Virus record (IMG/VR): IMGVR_UViG_3300042991_000497 | Location: 1 to 58,854 of that record | Length of the DNA: 58,854 nt | Strand: one strand, 5' to 3' | From: a virus | Shown here: positions 49,257 to 56,195 of the stretch, in pieces | How the letters are laid out: the number at the start of each line of letters is the position of its first letter | How positions within the stretch are numbered: the stretch's first letter is position 1 | The notes under the pieces: model-generated | Seen by the model: only the letters and a program-made list of their open reading frames with translations | Database searches by the model: none | What the model was told of the DNA's origin: nothing | Translations under genes and position numbers: made by a program

Positions 49257-50281
49257 AAACCCTCACTCTCAAAATGCTCGTGAAAGCGAAAGCCCGCGCA
49301 GACCAGCGCGCCGAATTCGAGCGCCTCTTCGGCAAGTCCGTCGAAGTCACCGAGGCCCTCTGCGTCGAGCACGCGCAGGTCTTTGACTGGGCTTGGGCCG
49401 CCGAACACCTGCTCGCCCCTGCGGCCCGGGACGCACTTGACGAGGCCTGCGCGACGGCCTGTGCCGCGTACAACGCAGCCATCGCGCCGGCCCGGGCCGC
49501 GTGTGGCGAGGCCATCGCGCCGGCCCGGGCCGCGTATGACGAGGCCACCGCGACGGCCTGGGCCACGTGCACCGCAGCCACCGCACCGGCCTGGGCCGCG
49601 TTCAGCGAAGCCACCGCGGCGGCCCGGGACGCACTTGACGAGGCCACCGCGACGGCCGGGGGCGCACTTGACGAGGCCTGCGCGACGGCCCGGGCCGCGT
49701 ATGACGAGGCCTGCGCGACGGCCCGGGGCGCGCTCAACGAAGCCACCGCGCCGGCCCGGGCCGCATTTGACGAGGCCCTCTGCGCCGAGCACGTGCCGGT
49801 CTTCGACTGGGCTTGGGCCGCCGAACACCTGCTCGCCCCTGCGGCCCGGGACGCACTTGACGAGGCCACCGCGACGGCCCGGGCCGCGTTCAGCGAAGCC
49901 ATCGCGCCGGCCCGGGCCGCGCTCAACGAAGCCACCGCGACGGCCTGGATCGCGTATGACGAGGCCACCGCACCGGCCCGGGCCGCGCATGGCGAGGCCA
50001 CCGCGACGGCCCGGGCCGTGTATGACGAGGCCACCGCGACGGCCCGGGCCGCACTTGACGAGGCCACCGCGACGGCCTGGGCCGCACTTGACGAGGCCTG
50101 CGCGCCGGCCCAGGCCTCGTATGGCGAGGCCATCGCGACGGCCCGGGCCGCGTACACCGCAGCCACCGCGACGGCCCGGGCCGCATATGACGAAGTCATC
50201 GTGCCGGCCCTGGCCACGTACAGCACAGCCCTCGCCCGCGCGTTCGCACAAGCATTCAACTCAACGGAGACCCAATCATGA
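49253..50281 (+). CDS. 11-mer repeat family protein 8, longest member with internal duplication
   Basis: A 342-residue member. After the normal N-domain (DWAWAAEHLLAPAARDALDE) come about ten repeats. Then a second copy of the domain end appears near residue 176 (LCAEHVPVFDWAWAAEHLLAPA), followed by about thirteen more repeats and the FAQAFNSTETQS tail. This is a fusion of two members or an unequal-crossover product. Repeats often read TATARAALDEA, TATAGGALDEA or CATARAAYDEA. It is the strongest evidence that the array recombines. Confidence 0.82.
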   Translation: MKTLTLKMLVKAKARADQRAEFERLFGKSVEVTEALCVEHAQVFDWAWAAEHLLAPAARDALDEACATACAAYNAAIAPARAACGEAIAPARAAYDEATATAWATCTAATAPAWAAFSEATAAARDALDEATATAGGALDEACATARAAYDEACATARGALNEATAPARAAFDEALCAEHVPVFDWAWAAEHLLAPAARDALDEATATARAAFSEAIAPARAALNEATATAWIAYDEATAPARAAHGEATATARAVYDEATATARAALDEATATAWAALDEACAPAQASYGEAIATARAAYTAATATARAAYDEVIVPALATYSTALARAFAQAFNSTETQS

Positions 50282-50853
50282 ACACCCTCACTCTCAGTGT
50301 GCTCCCGAAAACGAAAGCCTGCGCGGGCCAGCGGGCCAAATTCGCCCGACTTTTCGGCGAGTCCGTCGAGATCACCGAAGCCATCTGCGTCGAGCACGCG
50401 CAGGTCTTCGACTGGCCGGGGGCGGCCGACTATCTACTCACGCCTGCGGCCCAGGCCGTGTATGGCGAAGCCAGCGCGCCGGCCTGGGCCACGTATCGCG
50501 AAGCCACCGCGACGGCCCGGATCACGGACCGCAAAGCCATCGCGGCTGCCTGGGTCGCGCACGGCGTAGCCACCGGGCCGGCCTGGGCCACGTACCGCAA
50601 AGCCTGCGCGGCGGCGCGGGCCGCGTACCTTGAAGCCACCGGGCCGGCCTGGGCCACGTACCGCAAAGCCACCGCGCCGGCCCGGGCCGCGCTCAACGAA
50701 GCCACCGCGACGGCCCGGGCTGCGTTCAACAAAACCACCGCGACGGCCCGGGCTGCGTTCAACAAAACCACCGCGCCGGCCCGGGCCGCGCTCAACGAAG
50801 TCCGCGCACGTGCGTTCGCTCAAGCCTTCAACTCACTGGAAAACCAATCATGA
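50278..50853 (+). CDS. 11-mer repeat family protein 9
   Basis: A 191-residue member. The N-domain is the most diverged (MNTLTLSVLPKTKACAGQRAKF; DWPGAADYLLTPAAQAV). About ten repeats follow, two of them identical TTATARAAFNK-type units, ending FAQAFNSLENQS. Last family member. Its stop overlaps the start of a small ribbon-helix-helix-like gene (ATGA), so that protein is made from the same mRNA. Confidence 0.82.
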   Translation: MNTLTLSVLPKTKACAGQRAKFARLFGESVEITEAICVEHAQVFDWPGAADYLLTPAAQAVYGEASAPAWATYREATATARITDRKAIAAAWVAHGVATGPAWATYRKACAAARAAYLEATGPAWATYRKATAPARAALNEATATARAAFNKTTATARAAFNKTTAPARAALNEVRARAFAQAFNSLENQS

Positions 50854-51014
50854 AGAAGCCCCAAAAGCAACACCGCCCCACAACACGCGCGCCACACGGA
50901 GAGCAACGATTTCCGACGCGCATCGCGGCATGTGTGACCCCCGAGCAGAAACGCAAGTTCCATCGGCGTGGTGGGAGTGCCTGGCTGCGCGGATTGATTC
51001 AGGCAGCCCCCTAA
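50850..51014 (+). CDS. small ribbon-helix-helix-like protein
   Basis: A 54-residue basic protein. A strand-like RFPTRIAACVTPEQKRKF followed by GGSAWLRGLIQAA strongly resembles small phage and plasmid ribbon-helix-helix or Arc-type DNA-binding proteins, whose second helix commonly reads GGSAWLR. Its ATG overlaps the stop of family gene 9. It may regulate the repeat-family operon from its far end. Confidence 0.6.
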   Translation: MKKPQKQHRPTTRAPHGEQRFPTRIAACVTPEQKRKFHRRGGSAWLRGLIQAAP

Positions 51015-51044
51015 CCTTTCACCCTAACCCCAAGGAGAAACCCC

Positions 51045-51368
51045 ATGAATGAACTCCGCCTACTCCACCTACTCGCGGCTTGCAAAGCGCTGTTGCGCGT
51101 CCATCCCTTCGGCCGCGAGGCCGAGGAAGTCAAAGAGGCCGTGCGCCAAATAGAGAATCCGCGTGTGTCTGAAAGGATCGAAGCCTTGTTGTCCTGCACG
51201 AACATCTCGGCCCCTGACCGCTCCCTGTGCGTGGAGTGGGCCGAACAAGCCAAAAATACCGAAACCGCGCTACTGACACTGCTGGACTGCCCAGACTTGC
51301 ACATGGACAACCTCGAAAAGGAAACCCGCAGCGCAATCGAGCGGGCCCGAAAAGTGCTCGGCATCTAG
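51045..51368 (+). CDS. hypothetical helical protein, last gene of the accessory operon
   Basis: A 107-residue helical protein (LHLLAACKALLRVHP, EEVKEAVRQIENPRVSERIEALL, LEKETRSAIERARKVL). It has a good AAGGAG ribosome site and an ATG 7 bp later. No family recognised. It ends 28 bp before an 18-bp perfect palindrome. Confidence 0.65.
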   Translation: MNELRLLHLLAACKALLRVHPFGREAEEVKEAVRQIENPRVSERIEALLSCTNISAPDRSLCVEWAEQAKNTETALLTLLDCPDLHMDNLEKETRSAIERARKVLGI

Positions 51369-51657
51369 CATGCAACTTTTTACGTGTTGTATTTACTAAG
51401 GGTTAACCCTTAGATTCGGCACGTAATTCCTTGCAATTCTGCCTCTTTTTTAAGCACTGTCACCCCTGTCACCCCTTGGCACCCCTGTTTCCTATAAAGG
51501 CACGGACGCACACGCGCTCACCGCGCCGGCGCATCGCGCACGCGCCTTCTCTATAACTTTATTTTTTAATTAGGATAAGTATAAGAACAGGGGTGACAGG
51601 GGTGACAGCACCGTAACCTGTTGATTTTGAACAGAAATATGCTGTCACCCCTCCCGG
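51369..51657. other. 289-bp convergent intergenic region with origin-like elements
   Basis: No supported gene. In order it holds an 18-bp palindrome, two TGTCACCCC iterons plus a degenerate one, a GC-rich patch, an AT-rich stretch at 51548-51585, two GGGGTGACA iterons and one inverted iteron. The iterons continue into the end of the VapE gene. Confidence 0.75.
51396..51413. promoter_or_regulatory. 18-bp perfect palindrome CTAAGGGTTAACCCTTAG
   Basis: Fully symmetric, with no loop, in an AT-rich context just after the accessory operon. There is no T run, so it is not a standard terminator. It is more likely a dimeric protein-binding site connected with the iterons downstream or with transcription ending. 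Confidence 0.7.
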
Positions 51658-51709
51658 CTACTCAGGGGTGACAGGGGTGACAGGGGTGACAGGGGTGACA
51701 GGGGTGGCA
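51458..51709. repeat. iteron cluster and AT-rich tract, replication origin candidate
   Basis: Nine perfect copies of the 9-bp unit GGGGTGACA occur: two inverted at 51458-51475, two direct at 51590-51607, one inverted at 51643-51651 and four direct at 51665-51700, plus a degenerate GGGGTGGCA at 51701. A degenerate inverted copy precedes 51486. An AT-rich segment lies at 51548-51585 between the two blocks. The last units encode the repeated Thr-Pro-Val end of the VapE protein. The arrangement is like iteron-type origins. Confidence 0.6.
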
Positions 51710-53619
51710 AGGGCTGTGCGCTCCCAGCGCCACGCCCGTTTGCCGTCTACGCGCCGCTGCCCGCTGCGCTCATACCCCAACGCGCGCAGCACCGCCCCGG
51801 CGCGCATTTGCACCCGCGCATCCATGTCCTTCGCCGCAACCCCGAGAGCACCCATGAGTACATCGGCAACCGTGAAAGGTGATTCGTCCCTCGCCCTCCC
51901 CCTCCCCCTGGACACGTCACCCGCCCGCCCCAATCCGTCACACCCGCCCAGCCATTCGGCGAATGGCCCTTCCCACTCATCGTGCCGTGTGTAGCCCCCA
52001 TGCTCGGCCTTGGCCAGCTCTTCGGCGCGCTGCCATGCCACACCCCCTACCCAATCCCCGCCTTCGGGGCCGTGCCCGGGGTCGACGGGCTTAACCGCGC
52101 CACGGAACAGCGCCGCGCCTTCGGCCCACAGTTGTTCACGCAAGCGCGCCACCTCGTCGGACTTCGCCCAGCGCACGTGTAGTGGCAGCCACCGACGATT
52201 GCCAGTCTCGTCGCTTAGCAGGTCGGTGCGGTTGGTCGTACCAACGAGCAAGCAACGCCGAGGGAACGTCGTCGCGAATTCCTTGAACTTCGGCACCCAC
52301 TTTTCGTGCGTCCGTGAAACCCACGCCTTGATCGACTCTTGATCTTTCGTGTGCAAGCCGCGCAACTCGTTGATTTCACCAACAAGCACCCCGCGCAGCG
52401 TTCGCGCAAGCGTGTCGTCGTCCTTGTTGAGATCGACTTCGGCGTAAAACAGCGGGTCTGGCACCATTGCCTTCAGGCTTTTCGTTTTACCCTCACCTTG
52501 GCCCCCTTCCAGGATCACGGCCATATCGGCCTGCACCCCCGGCTGTATGACCCGCCCGGCGAGCGCAGTCCAGATGTAGAGGCTGACAGCGCGTGCATAG
52601 GGGGTGTCAGCCGCGCCGAAGAGGTCGGTCAAGAAACGTTCGACCCGGCGCGCACCATCCCAGCTCGCTTCGACTTCCGCAAGCCACAGCTGGGCGCTGT
52701 CGAACTGGTTCTCCTCTGCGACCAGAATCGCCGCATCGCGGGCCAGCTCTTTCGGCGCGCTCTTGAACTTGCGTTTTTCGATCTCGATGCGCAAGCGCAC
52801 AAGATCCGCATCGCGCATCGGGCGCCATTGCTGCACCGCGCCAGCGGGCTGCACCATCATCTCGTCGCGGAACGTGTCATGCCCGATCTGCATGCCGGCT
52901 TCCCACTCGTCACTGAACGCGCGCACCACGTTCTCGACCGTCGGCGCTACGTAACCCTGCTTGTCGCGGGGGTGGTACGCCGGGGGCTCATATGTGGCCG
53001 GCCGCTCGCGGCCGCCGACGCCAGAAGCGGCGCCAGAAGCGCCAACAGCACCCCGCGCGGGGGCAGTAGCCACCCAGCCAGAAAAATCGCCTGTAGGCCC
53101 GGTTTGGGGGGTTGGCAAGGCCACAGACTGAGGGCCCGCCGCTCGCCCGCGCGCAGCTGCGGCCCCTTCCAACTCAAAGCCATCCACGTCCGGCACGCCC
53201 GCCGTCGCCGGGTTGGCCCAACCGGCCGCGCCTGCGGCTTTGAACAGCGTCGCGGCCGTGATGCCCCCGGCCCGGTTCTGGTCGGCGTAGACCCAAACTT
53301 TCTCTTCGGCGTAACCCGGCACGTGTTTTGAGCTGCGCTCGCTCCACGCCTCGAACTTGGCCAGCCCCTCCGCGCTCCCGCCCGTAGCCCAGTGCACGGC
53401 GTAAGCCAGATCACGCCAACTGTCGTAGCCCACCTCCTCGCCGGTGTTGGGGATCGCGTCCAGCGCGGCCCACAACGTCGGTAGCTCGGTGTCCGGTAGA
53501 CCCGGCGCCCGCGCCGCGTGCTCGACCACGGGCCGCGCGGCACGCGGCACGCCGGGAGACACGCGCCAGAAGCCGGGGGCGAGGATGGCTTCGCGAGGGA
53601 GAACGTGGAGTGTCACCAT
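51658..53619 (-). CDS. VapE-type helicase with PriCT-like primase C-terminal domain
   Basis: A 653-residue protein. Residues about 50-130 resemble the PriCT-2 module (IPNTGEEVGYDSWRDLAYAVHW, EKVWVYADQNRAGGITAATL). A Pro/Gly-rich linker follows, then a VapE/D5-like AAA+ domain with Walker A ILEGGQGEGKTKS near 370, Walker B VGEINELRG near 410 and sensor LLVGTTNRTDLLSDETGNRRW near 450. The C-terminal tail repeats Thr-Pro-Val because the gene ends in the iteron array. It probably unwinds DNA at the origin with the primase gene just upstream (overlap 7 bp). Confidence 0.82.
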   Translation of the reverse strand: MVTLHVLPREAILAPGFWRVSPGVPRAARPVVEHAARAPGLPDTELPTLWAALDAIPNTGEEVGYDSWRDLAYAVHWATGGSAEGLAKFEAWSERSSKHVPGYAEEKVWVYADQNRAGGITAATLFKAAGAAGWANPATAGVPDVDGFELEGAAAARGRAAGPQSVALPTPQTGPTGDFSGWVATAPARGAVGASGAASGVGGRERPATYEPPAYHPRDKQGYVAPTVENVVRAFSDEWEAGMQIGHDTFRDEMMVQPAGAVQQWRPMRDADLVRLRIEIEKRKFKSAPKELARDAAILVAEENQFDSAQLWLAEVEASWDGARRVERFLTDLFGAADTPYARAVSLYIWTALAGRVIQPGVQADMAVILEGGQGEGKTKSLKAMVPDPLFYAEVDLNKDDDTLARTLRGVLVGEINELRGLHTKDQESIKAWVSRTHEKWVPKFKEFATTFPRRCLLVGTTNRTDLLSDETGNRRWLPLHVRWAKSDEVARLREQLWAEGAALFRGAVKPVDPGHGPEGGDWVGGVAWQRAEELAKAEHGGYTRHDEWEGPFAEWLGGCDGLGRAGDVSRGRGRARDESPFTVADVLMGALGVAAKDMDARVQMRAGAVLRALGYERSGQRRVDGKRAWRWERTALATPVTPVTPVTPVTPE

Positions 53620-54209
53620 AGCTGTTCCTCTTCGTTTTCACCCGGCTCACTCAAAGCCAAGGGCGTGCTCTGGCCGGCCAGCGGCAGGATGAACATGGAC
53701 CCGTGCCGGCCGAGGGCAACCTCGTCTTGCTTCGGGAACACTTCGACAGTGCCGGCCACCACCCCGCTCGTGCCGTCGCGCAACCCGCACGAGGCCAGCA
53801 CCCGCCGCAGGAACTCGCGCACGCTGTAGCAGTCCTGGGGCTCATCCCAGAGCAAGATAAGGTGCACCCCCCGTCCGCCCGAGCTGCGGAAAAGCATCGG
53901 CGCCATCCCCCACACGAACTCCAGCTCGTCGACGACTTTGGCCACGGCCGCGCTCATGCCCGCCCAGTCCGTTTCGCCTTTGTGCGAGTCGAAGTCGAGC
54001 AGACCAACGAGCGTGACGCTCTCCCCCGCGCGTATAGGGCACACGCCACGGGCGGGACCGCCGTTGAGGTGCCGGGCGACGCGCTCGGCAGTCAGCGGCT
54101 GCGCGGTCCACGTGGGGGCTTCACCGAGCCGGCGCACCGCTGTCACATCGACGCGCACGCGGTCGGTGAGGGGCCTCAAGCCACGGATCAAGGGATCGTT
54201 GGGGTTCAT
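53613..54209 (-). CDS. archaeo-eukaryotic-type primase domain protein
   Basis: A 198-residue primase fragment. The motif set of the AEP superfamily is visible: TLVGLLDFDSHKGE (Asp-x-Asp) near residue 68, RSSGGRGVHLILLW (Ser-Gly-Gly-x-Gly-x-His) near 107, and VEVFPKQDEV near 153. The usual C-terminal helicase part is not fused but encoded next as the VapE-type protein, with a 7-bp overlap. It is also coupled to the upstream HTH gene by ATGA. It would make RNA primers for the family A polymerase. Confidence 0.82.
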   Translation of the reverse strand: MNPNDPLIRGLRPLTDRVRVDVTAVRRLGEAPTWTAQPLTAERVARHLNGGPARGVCPIRAGESVTLVGLLDFDSHKGETDWAGMSAAVAKVVDELEFVWGMAPMLFRSSGGRGVHLILLWDEPQDCYSVREFLRRVLASCGLRDGTSGVVAGTVEVFPKQDEVALGRHGSMFILPLAGQSTPLALSEPGENEEEQLW

Positions 54210-54376
54210 GCCGACCCCCTACGCGGCCCGCGGGCGGGGCGGAATGCCACCCCGCGGCGCCTGAGAATCTGGTGCATTGCTTGGCGGCTCACGCCGTGGG
54301 CCAATGCAACTTGCGCGATAGAGTACCCTTGTCGGTACTGCCTCACCGCTGTGCGGTAGTCTTTTCGTGGGGCCAT
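54206..54376 (-). CDS. small helix-turn-helix protein
   Basis: A 56-residue protein from ATG 54376 (MAPRKDYRTAVRQYRQGYS). The helix-turn-helix reads YSIAQVALAHGVSRQAMHQILRRRG, with a basic tail. It is similar to resolvase or transposase-type DNA-binding modules, but alone. It overlaps the primase start by ATGA. It might bind the origin region or act as a small regulator. Confidence 0.65.
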   Translation of the reverse strand: MAPRKDYRTAVRQYRQGYSIAQVALAHGVSRQAMHQILRRRGVAFRPARGPRRGSA

Positions 54377-54445
54377 GATCGAGGCGAATGGTTGGCAGGG
54401 TGCCAACTATACGCCCGCAGCGGCCGCGGGGACAACCGCCCTACG

Positions 54446-54700
54446 TCACCACCCCATCCACCACACCACAGCGGCTACGACCCACGAGGGGATGGCACCG
54501 ACCACCACATCCATCACCTCGGCTACACCGTTGCCGCGTCGCTGTTGGTACACCTCGACGCCGAGTAGCAGCCCCCCGGCCCCGCCGACTATCGCCCAAG
54601 CGTGGGCCCCACTCGCGGCCACCCACACCAGCAAGGCCACCCAGCCCGCGACCAGAAGGCCGCCTTTGAAATGCTCAATCTTGTCTTTCGGGATTTTCAT
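54446..54700 (-). CDS. small membrane protein
   Basis: An 84-residue protein, MKIPKDKIEHFKGG, with two or three hydrophobic segments (about residues 14-33, 35-48 and 62-82). Such proteins are common in phage early regions and are of unknown function; an anti-superinfection or lysis-related role is possible. Its start is followed 26 bp inside by the end of the next upstream gene. Confidence 0.6.
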   Translation of the reverse strand: MKIPKDKIEHFKGGLLVAGWVALLVWVAASGAHAWAIVGGAGGLLLGVEVYQQRRGNGVAEVMDVVVGAIPSWVVAAVVWWMGW

Positions 54701-54818
54701 GGCTTTGTCTCCTCGTAACGGTGTAGCCCCCGACTTTCACACCAAGCACTTCGCGCGCCAAGAACTCGCGGACAGCGCGATCCACGTCGGCGATGTTGAG
54801 GGTGAGACGTGCTTTCAC
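54675..54818 (-). CDS. small hypothetical protein in the repressor operon
   Basis: A 47-residue protein starting with GTG 54818, which overlaps the stop of the Cro-like gene (GTGA). An AGGCAGG ribosome site precedes it. It is helical (IADVDRAVREFLAREVLGV) and ends basic. No family recognised. The overlap on both sides favours real coding. Confidence 0.5.
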   Translation of the reverse strand: MKARLTLNIADVDRAVREFLAREVLGVKVGGYTVTRRQSHENPERQD

Positions 54819-55087
54819 GTTGCGCCTGCCTTTCTGCACGCCCGCGCGAACTCGCACCCCGAGCACCCCGCGGCGTGCGACTCGCGGGGCAAGTTGAGGT
54901 CGAGCTTACGGCCAGCGATCTCGACGCGTACCGCCATGGCCGACGACATTCGGCGCCGCCCGTCTTGGTACGCGCGTAGGCTGTCTTTTGTCGTCTTGAC
55001 GAGGGGCGCCAACGCCACCAGGTCGGCGTGCGTTAGGTCGCTTATGTGTAGCGGTTTGGGTTTGGGTTTGGGTTTGGGTTTGTCCAC
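54815..55087 (-). CDS. Cro/repressor-type helix-turn-helix protein
   Basis: A 90-residue protein from GTG 55087. A short Lys-Pro repeat (KPKPKPKPKP) leads into a helix-turn-helix region DLVALAPLVKTTKDSLRAYQ followed by GRRRMSSAMAVRVEIAGRKL, similar to small lambda-type repressors. Its C-terminus has a Cys-x-x-Cys plus a further Cys (CSGCEFARACRK). The mRNA predicted from its promoter would start at the GTG itself, i.e. leaderless, as for lambda cI. It is the best candidate for the lysogeny or early-region regulator, binding the repeated sites in the divergent region. Confidence 0.7.
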   Translation of the reverse strand: MDKPKPKPKPKPLHISDLTHADLVALAPLVKTTKDSLRAYQDGRRRMSSAMAVRVEIAGRKLDLNLPRESHAAGCSGCEFARACRKAGAT

Positions 55088-55093
55088 CGCACC

Positions 55094-55122
55094 AGTGTAG
55101 CAATTGCCCCAAACTGCCGCAA
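55094..55122 (-). promoter_or_regulatory. repressor-gene promoter producing a leaderless mRNA
   Basis: Minus-strand -35 TTGCGG (55122-55117) and -10 TACACT (55099-55094) with exactly 17 bp between. Transcription would begin about 7 bp below the -10, at or beside the GTG start codon 55087, with no room for a ribosome-binding site. An operator-like half-site overlaps the -10. Confidence 0.65.
55096..55107. promoter_or_regulatory. operator-like site A
   Basis: TGTAGCAATTGC: the reverse complement GCAATTGCTACA shares both ends with sites B and C (GCAA...GCTACA) but is three bases shorter. It overlaps the -10 of the repressor promoter. Confidence 0.4.
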
Positions 55123-55135
55123 GTGCCGCGCAAAT

Positions 55136-55150
55136 GCAACTTGCGCTACA
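55136..55150. promoter_or_regulatory. operator-like site B
   Basis: GCAACTTGCGCTACA, differing from site C in only three positions of 15. It lies between the two divergent promoters, upstream of the repressor -35. Confidence 0.5.
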
Positions 55151-55217
55151 CCACCAAAGTGGATTAGGCTTCGCATCCCGGGCGCAGCAACTATTTTTCA
55201 AACACGCGAATTTCTAC

Positions 55218-55247
55218 TTGACAGGCGTATGCAACACGTGCTACATT
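55218..55247 (+). promoter_or_regulatory. early promoter of the plus-strand operon
   Basis: Consensus -35 TTGACA (55218-55223), 18-bp spacer and -10 TACATT (55242-55247). Start would be near 55254, about 22 bp before the ATG of the first early gene, with AGCGAGGG as ribosome site. Site C covers the spacer and -10. Confidence 0.75.
55231..55245. promoter_or_regulatory. operator-like site C, overlapping the early promoter
   Basis: GCAACACGTGCTACA, the second clear copy of the 15-bp site. It overlaps the spacer and most of the -10 of the early promoter, so a bound repressor would block it. Confidence 0.5.
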
Positions 55248-55275
55248 TTCAACACCAAGTAGCGAGGGCTGTCGA

Positions 55276-55527
55276 ATGTTCGTGCCGGTCAGGTGGTTCA
55301 AACAGATGTTGTTGTGGGTGCGCATCGCCTACGCCGAAGGGATGCTCGCAGAGGCGACCGACGAGCGCGACGTGATCCTCCAGGAGCGGTGGGTCGCGCT
55401 TGACACGCAGGACAGCGCCGCCTACGTGATGCTGACCCGCATGCACTTGGAAGCGGGGCATGAAATAGAAAGAATCCAAACCCGGCGCGATGACCTCGCG
55501 CTACAACTTGAAAGATTACGCAAATGA
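55276..55527 (+). CDS. first early gene, small helical hypothetical protein
   Basis: An 83-residue protein, largely helical (WFKQMLLWVRIAYAEGMLAE then a charged coiled coil). It is the first gene controlled by the early promoter. It overlaps the next gene by ATGA. A lambda Cro or antirepressor position is suggestive, but no DNA-binding motif is visible. Confidence 0.6.
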   Translation: MFVPVRWFKQMLLWVRIAYAEGMLAEATDERDVILQERWVALDTQDSAAYVMLTRMHLEAGHEIERIQTRRDDLALQLERLRK

Positions 55528-56123
55528 CGGTGAAAATCACAATGCAACTGCCCGTTCGCGGCATGGCATGCACAATCGAAGCCTACTCGGTCGAAGACAT
55601 GGTCGCAACGGTGCGCAGCATGCAAGAGTTAACCGAGCAGATGCCCACCGATGCCACAGCCCCGGCCCCAGGCGCGGCGTACGCGACCTGGACCGCCGCG
55701 GTCGCTTCGCGGGCCGCCACAGCCCCCGCCCCCGCCCCCGCCCCGGCCCCAGAAGCGCCGAAAGCAAAAAAGTCTGTCGGGACGGGGAAGCCTGCCGCTA
55801 CCATGCCGCTGGTTGCCGCACCATGGGAGGCAACAACTGCATCCTCGACGCCGTCCCCTACCCCCGCCCCTGCCCCCCAGGCCGCACCCGCAGCTGCGTC
55901 GCAGGAGCCGGCGAAGACCTACCTCCAAACGGGCATCCCTGAAGCGATTGCGCAGTACCTTGGCGCGAAGGACTCACCCGGCTACGCCGACCGCCGCGCA
56001 GCCATGGTGGCGCTGTTGGGGCAGTTCAAGGTCGCGAAGGGCCCGGAACTCCAACCCGAGCAGTTCGTCGACTTCCAGCTCGCACTGGCCGCGCTCACGT
56101 CGCAGCCAAACGACCCGCAGTAG
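55524..56123 (+). CDS. early hypothetical protein with Ala-Pro repeats
   Basis: A 199-residue protein. The N-terminal about 40 residues are a small domain (MTVKITMQLPVRGMACTIEA, VEDMVATVRSMQEL), the middle about 90 residues are Ala/Pro/Thr-rich linkers with (Ala-Pro)n stretches, and the C-terminal about 60 residues are helical (IPEAIAQYLGAKDSPGYADR). Two-domain layout with a flexible linker. Function unknown. Confidence 0.6.
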   Translation: MTVKITMQLPVRGMACTIEAYSVEDMVATVRSMQELTEQMPTDATAPAPGAAYATWTAAVASRAATAPAPAPAPAPEAPKAKKSVGTGKPAATMPLVAAPWEATTASSTPSPTPAPAPQAAPAAASQEPAKTYLQTGIPEAIAQYLGAKDSPGYADRRAAMVALLGQFKVAKGPELQPEQFVDFQLALAALTSQPNDPQ

Positions 56124-56195
56124 CTGCGCGCCGGTCCACCACACCGAAAGGAATGAAACAAATGAAGCACCTACTGCCAACCAGGAGAACCTGAA

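Noticed and set aside
44561-50823. Long minus-strand open frames with collagen-like Gly-Arg-Arg-Gly-Gly-Phe repeats
   Set aside because: They mirror the GC-rich 33-bp repeats of the plus-strand family, and lack the 4-bp overlaps, ribosome sites and conserved N-domain seen on the plus strand.
44627-50853. Diversity-generating retroelement or shufflon as cause of the gene family
   Set aside because: No reverse transcriptase, no template/variable repeat pair with adenine-biased changes, and no invertase next to the array. Unequal crossover explains the pattern.
44627-50853. Type I antifreeze protein similarity (Thr every 11 residues in Ala-rich helix)
   Set aside because: The period matches, but many repeats contain Pro and charged or aromatic residues, so the Thr face would not be regular. 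Coincidental geometry is the simpler explanation.
51665-51709. GGGGTGACA units as purely coding repeat of the VapE tail
   Set aside because: The same unit occurs outside the gene in both orientations (51458-51475, 51590-51607, 51643-51651), so coding alone does not explain it.
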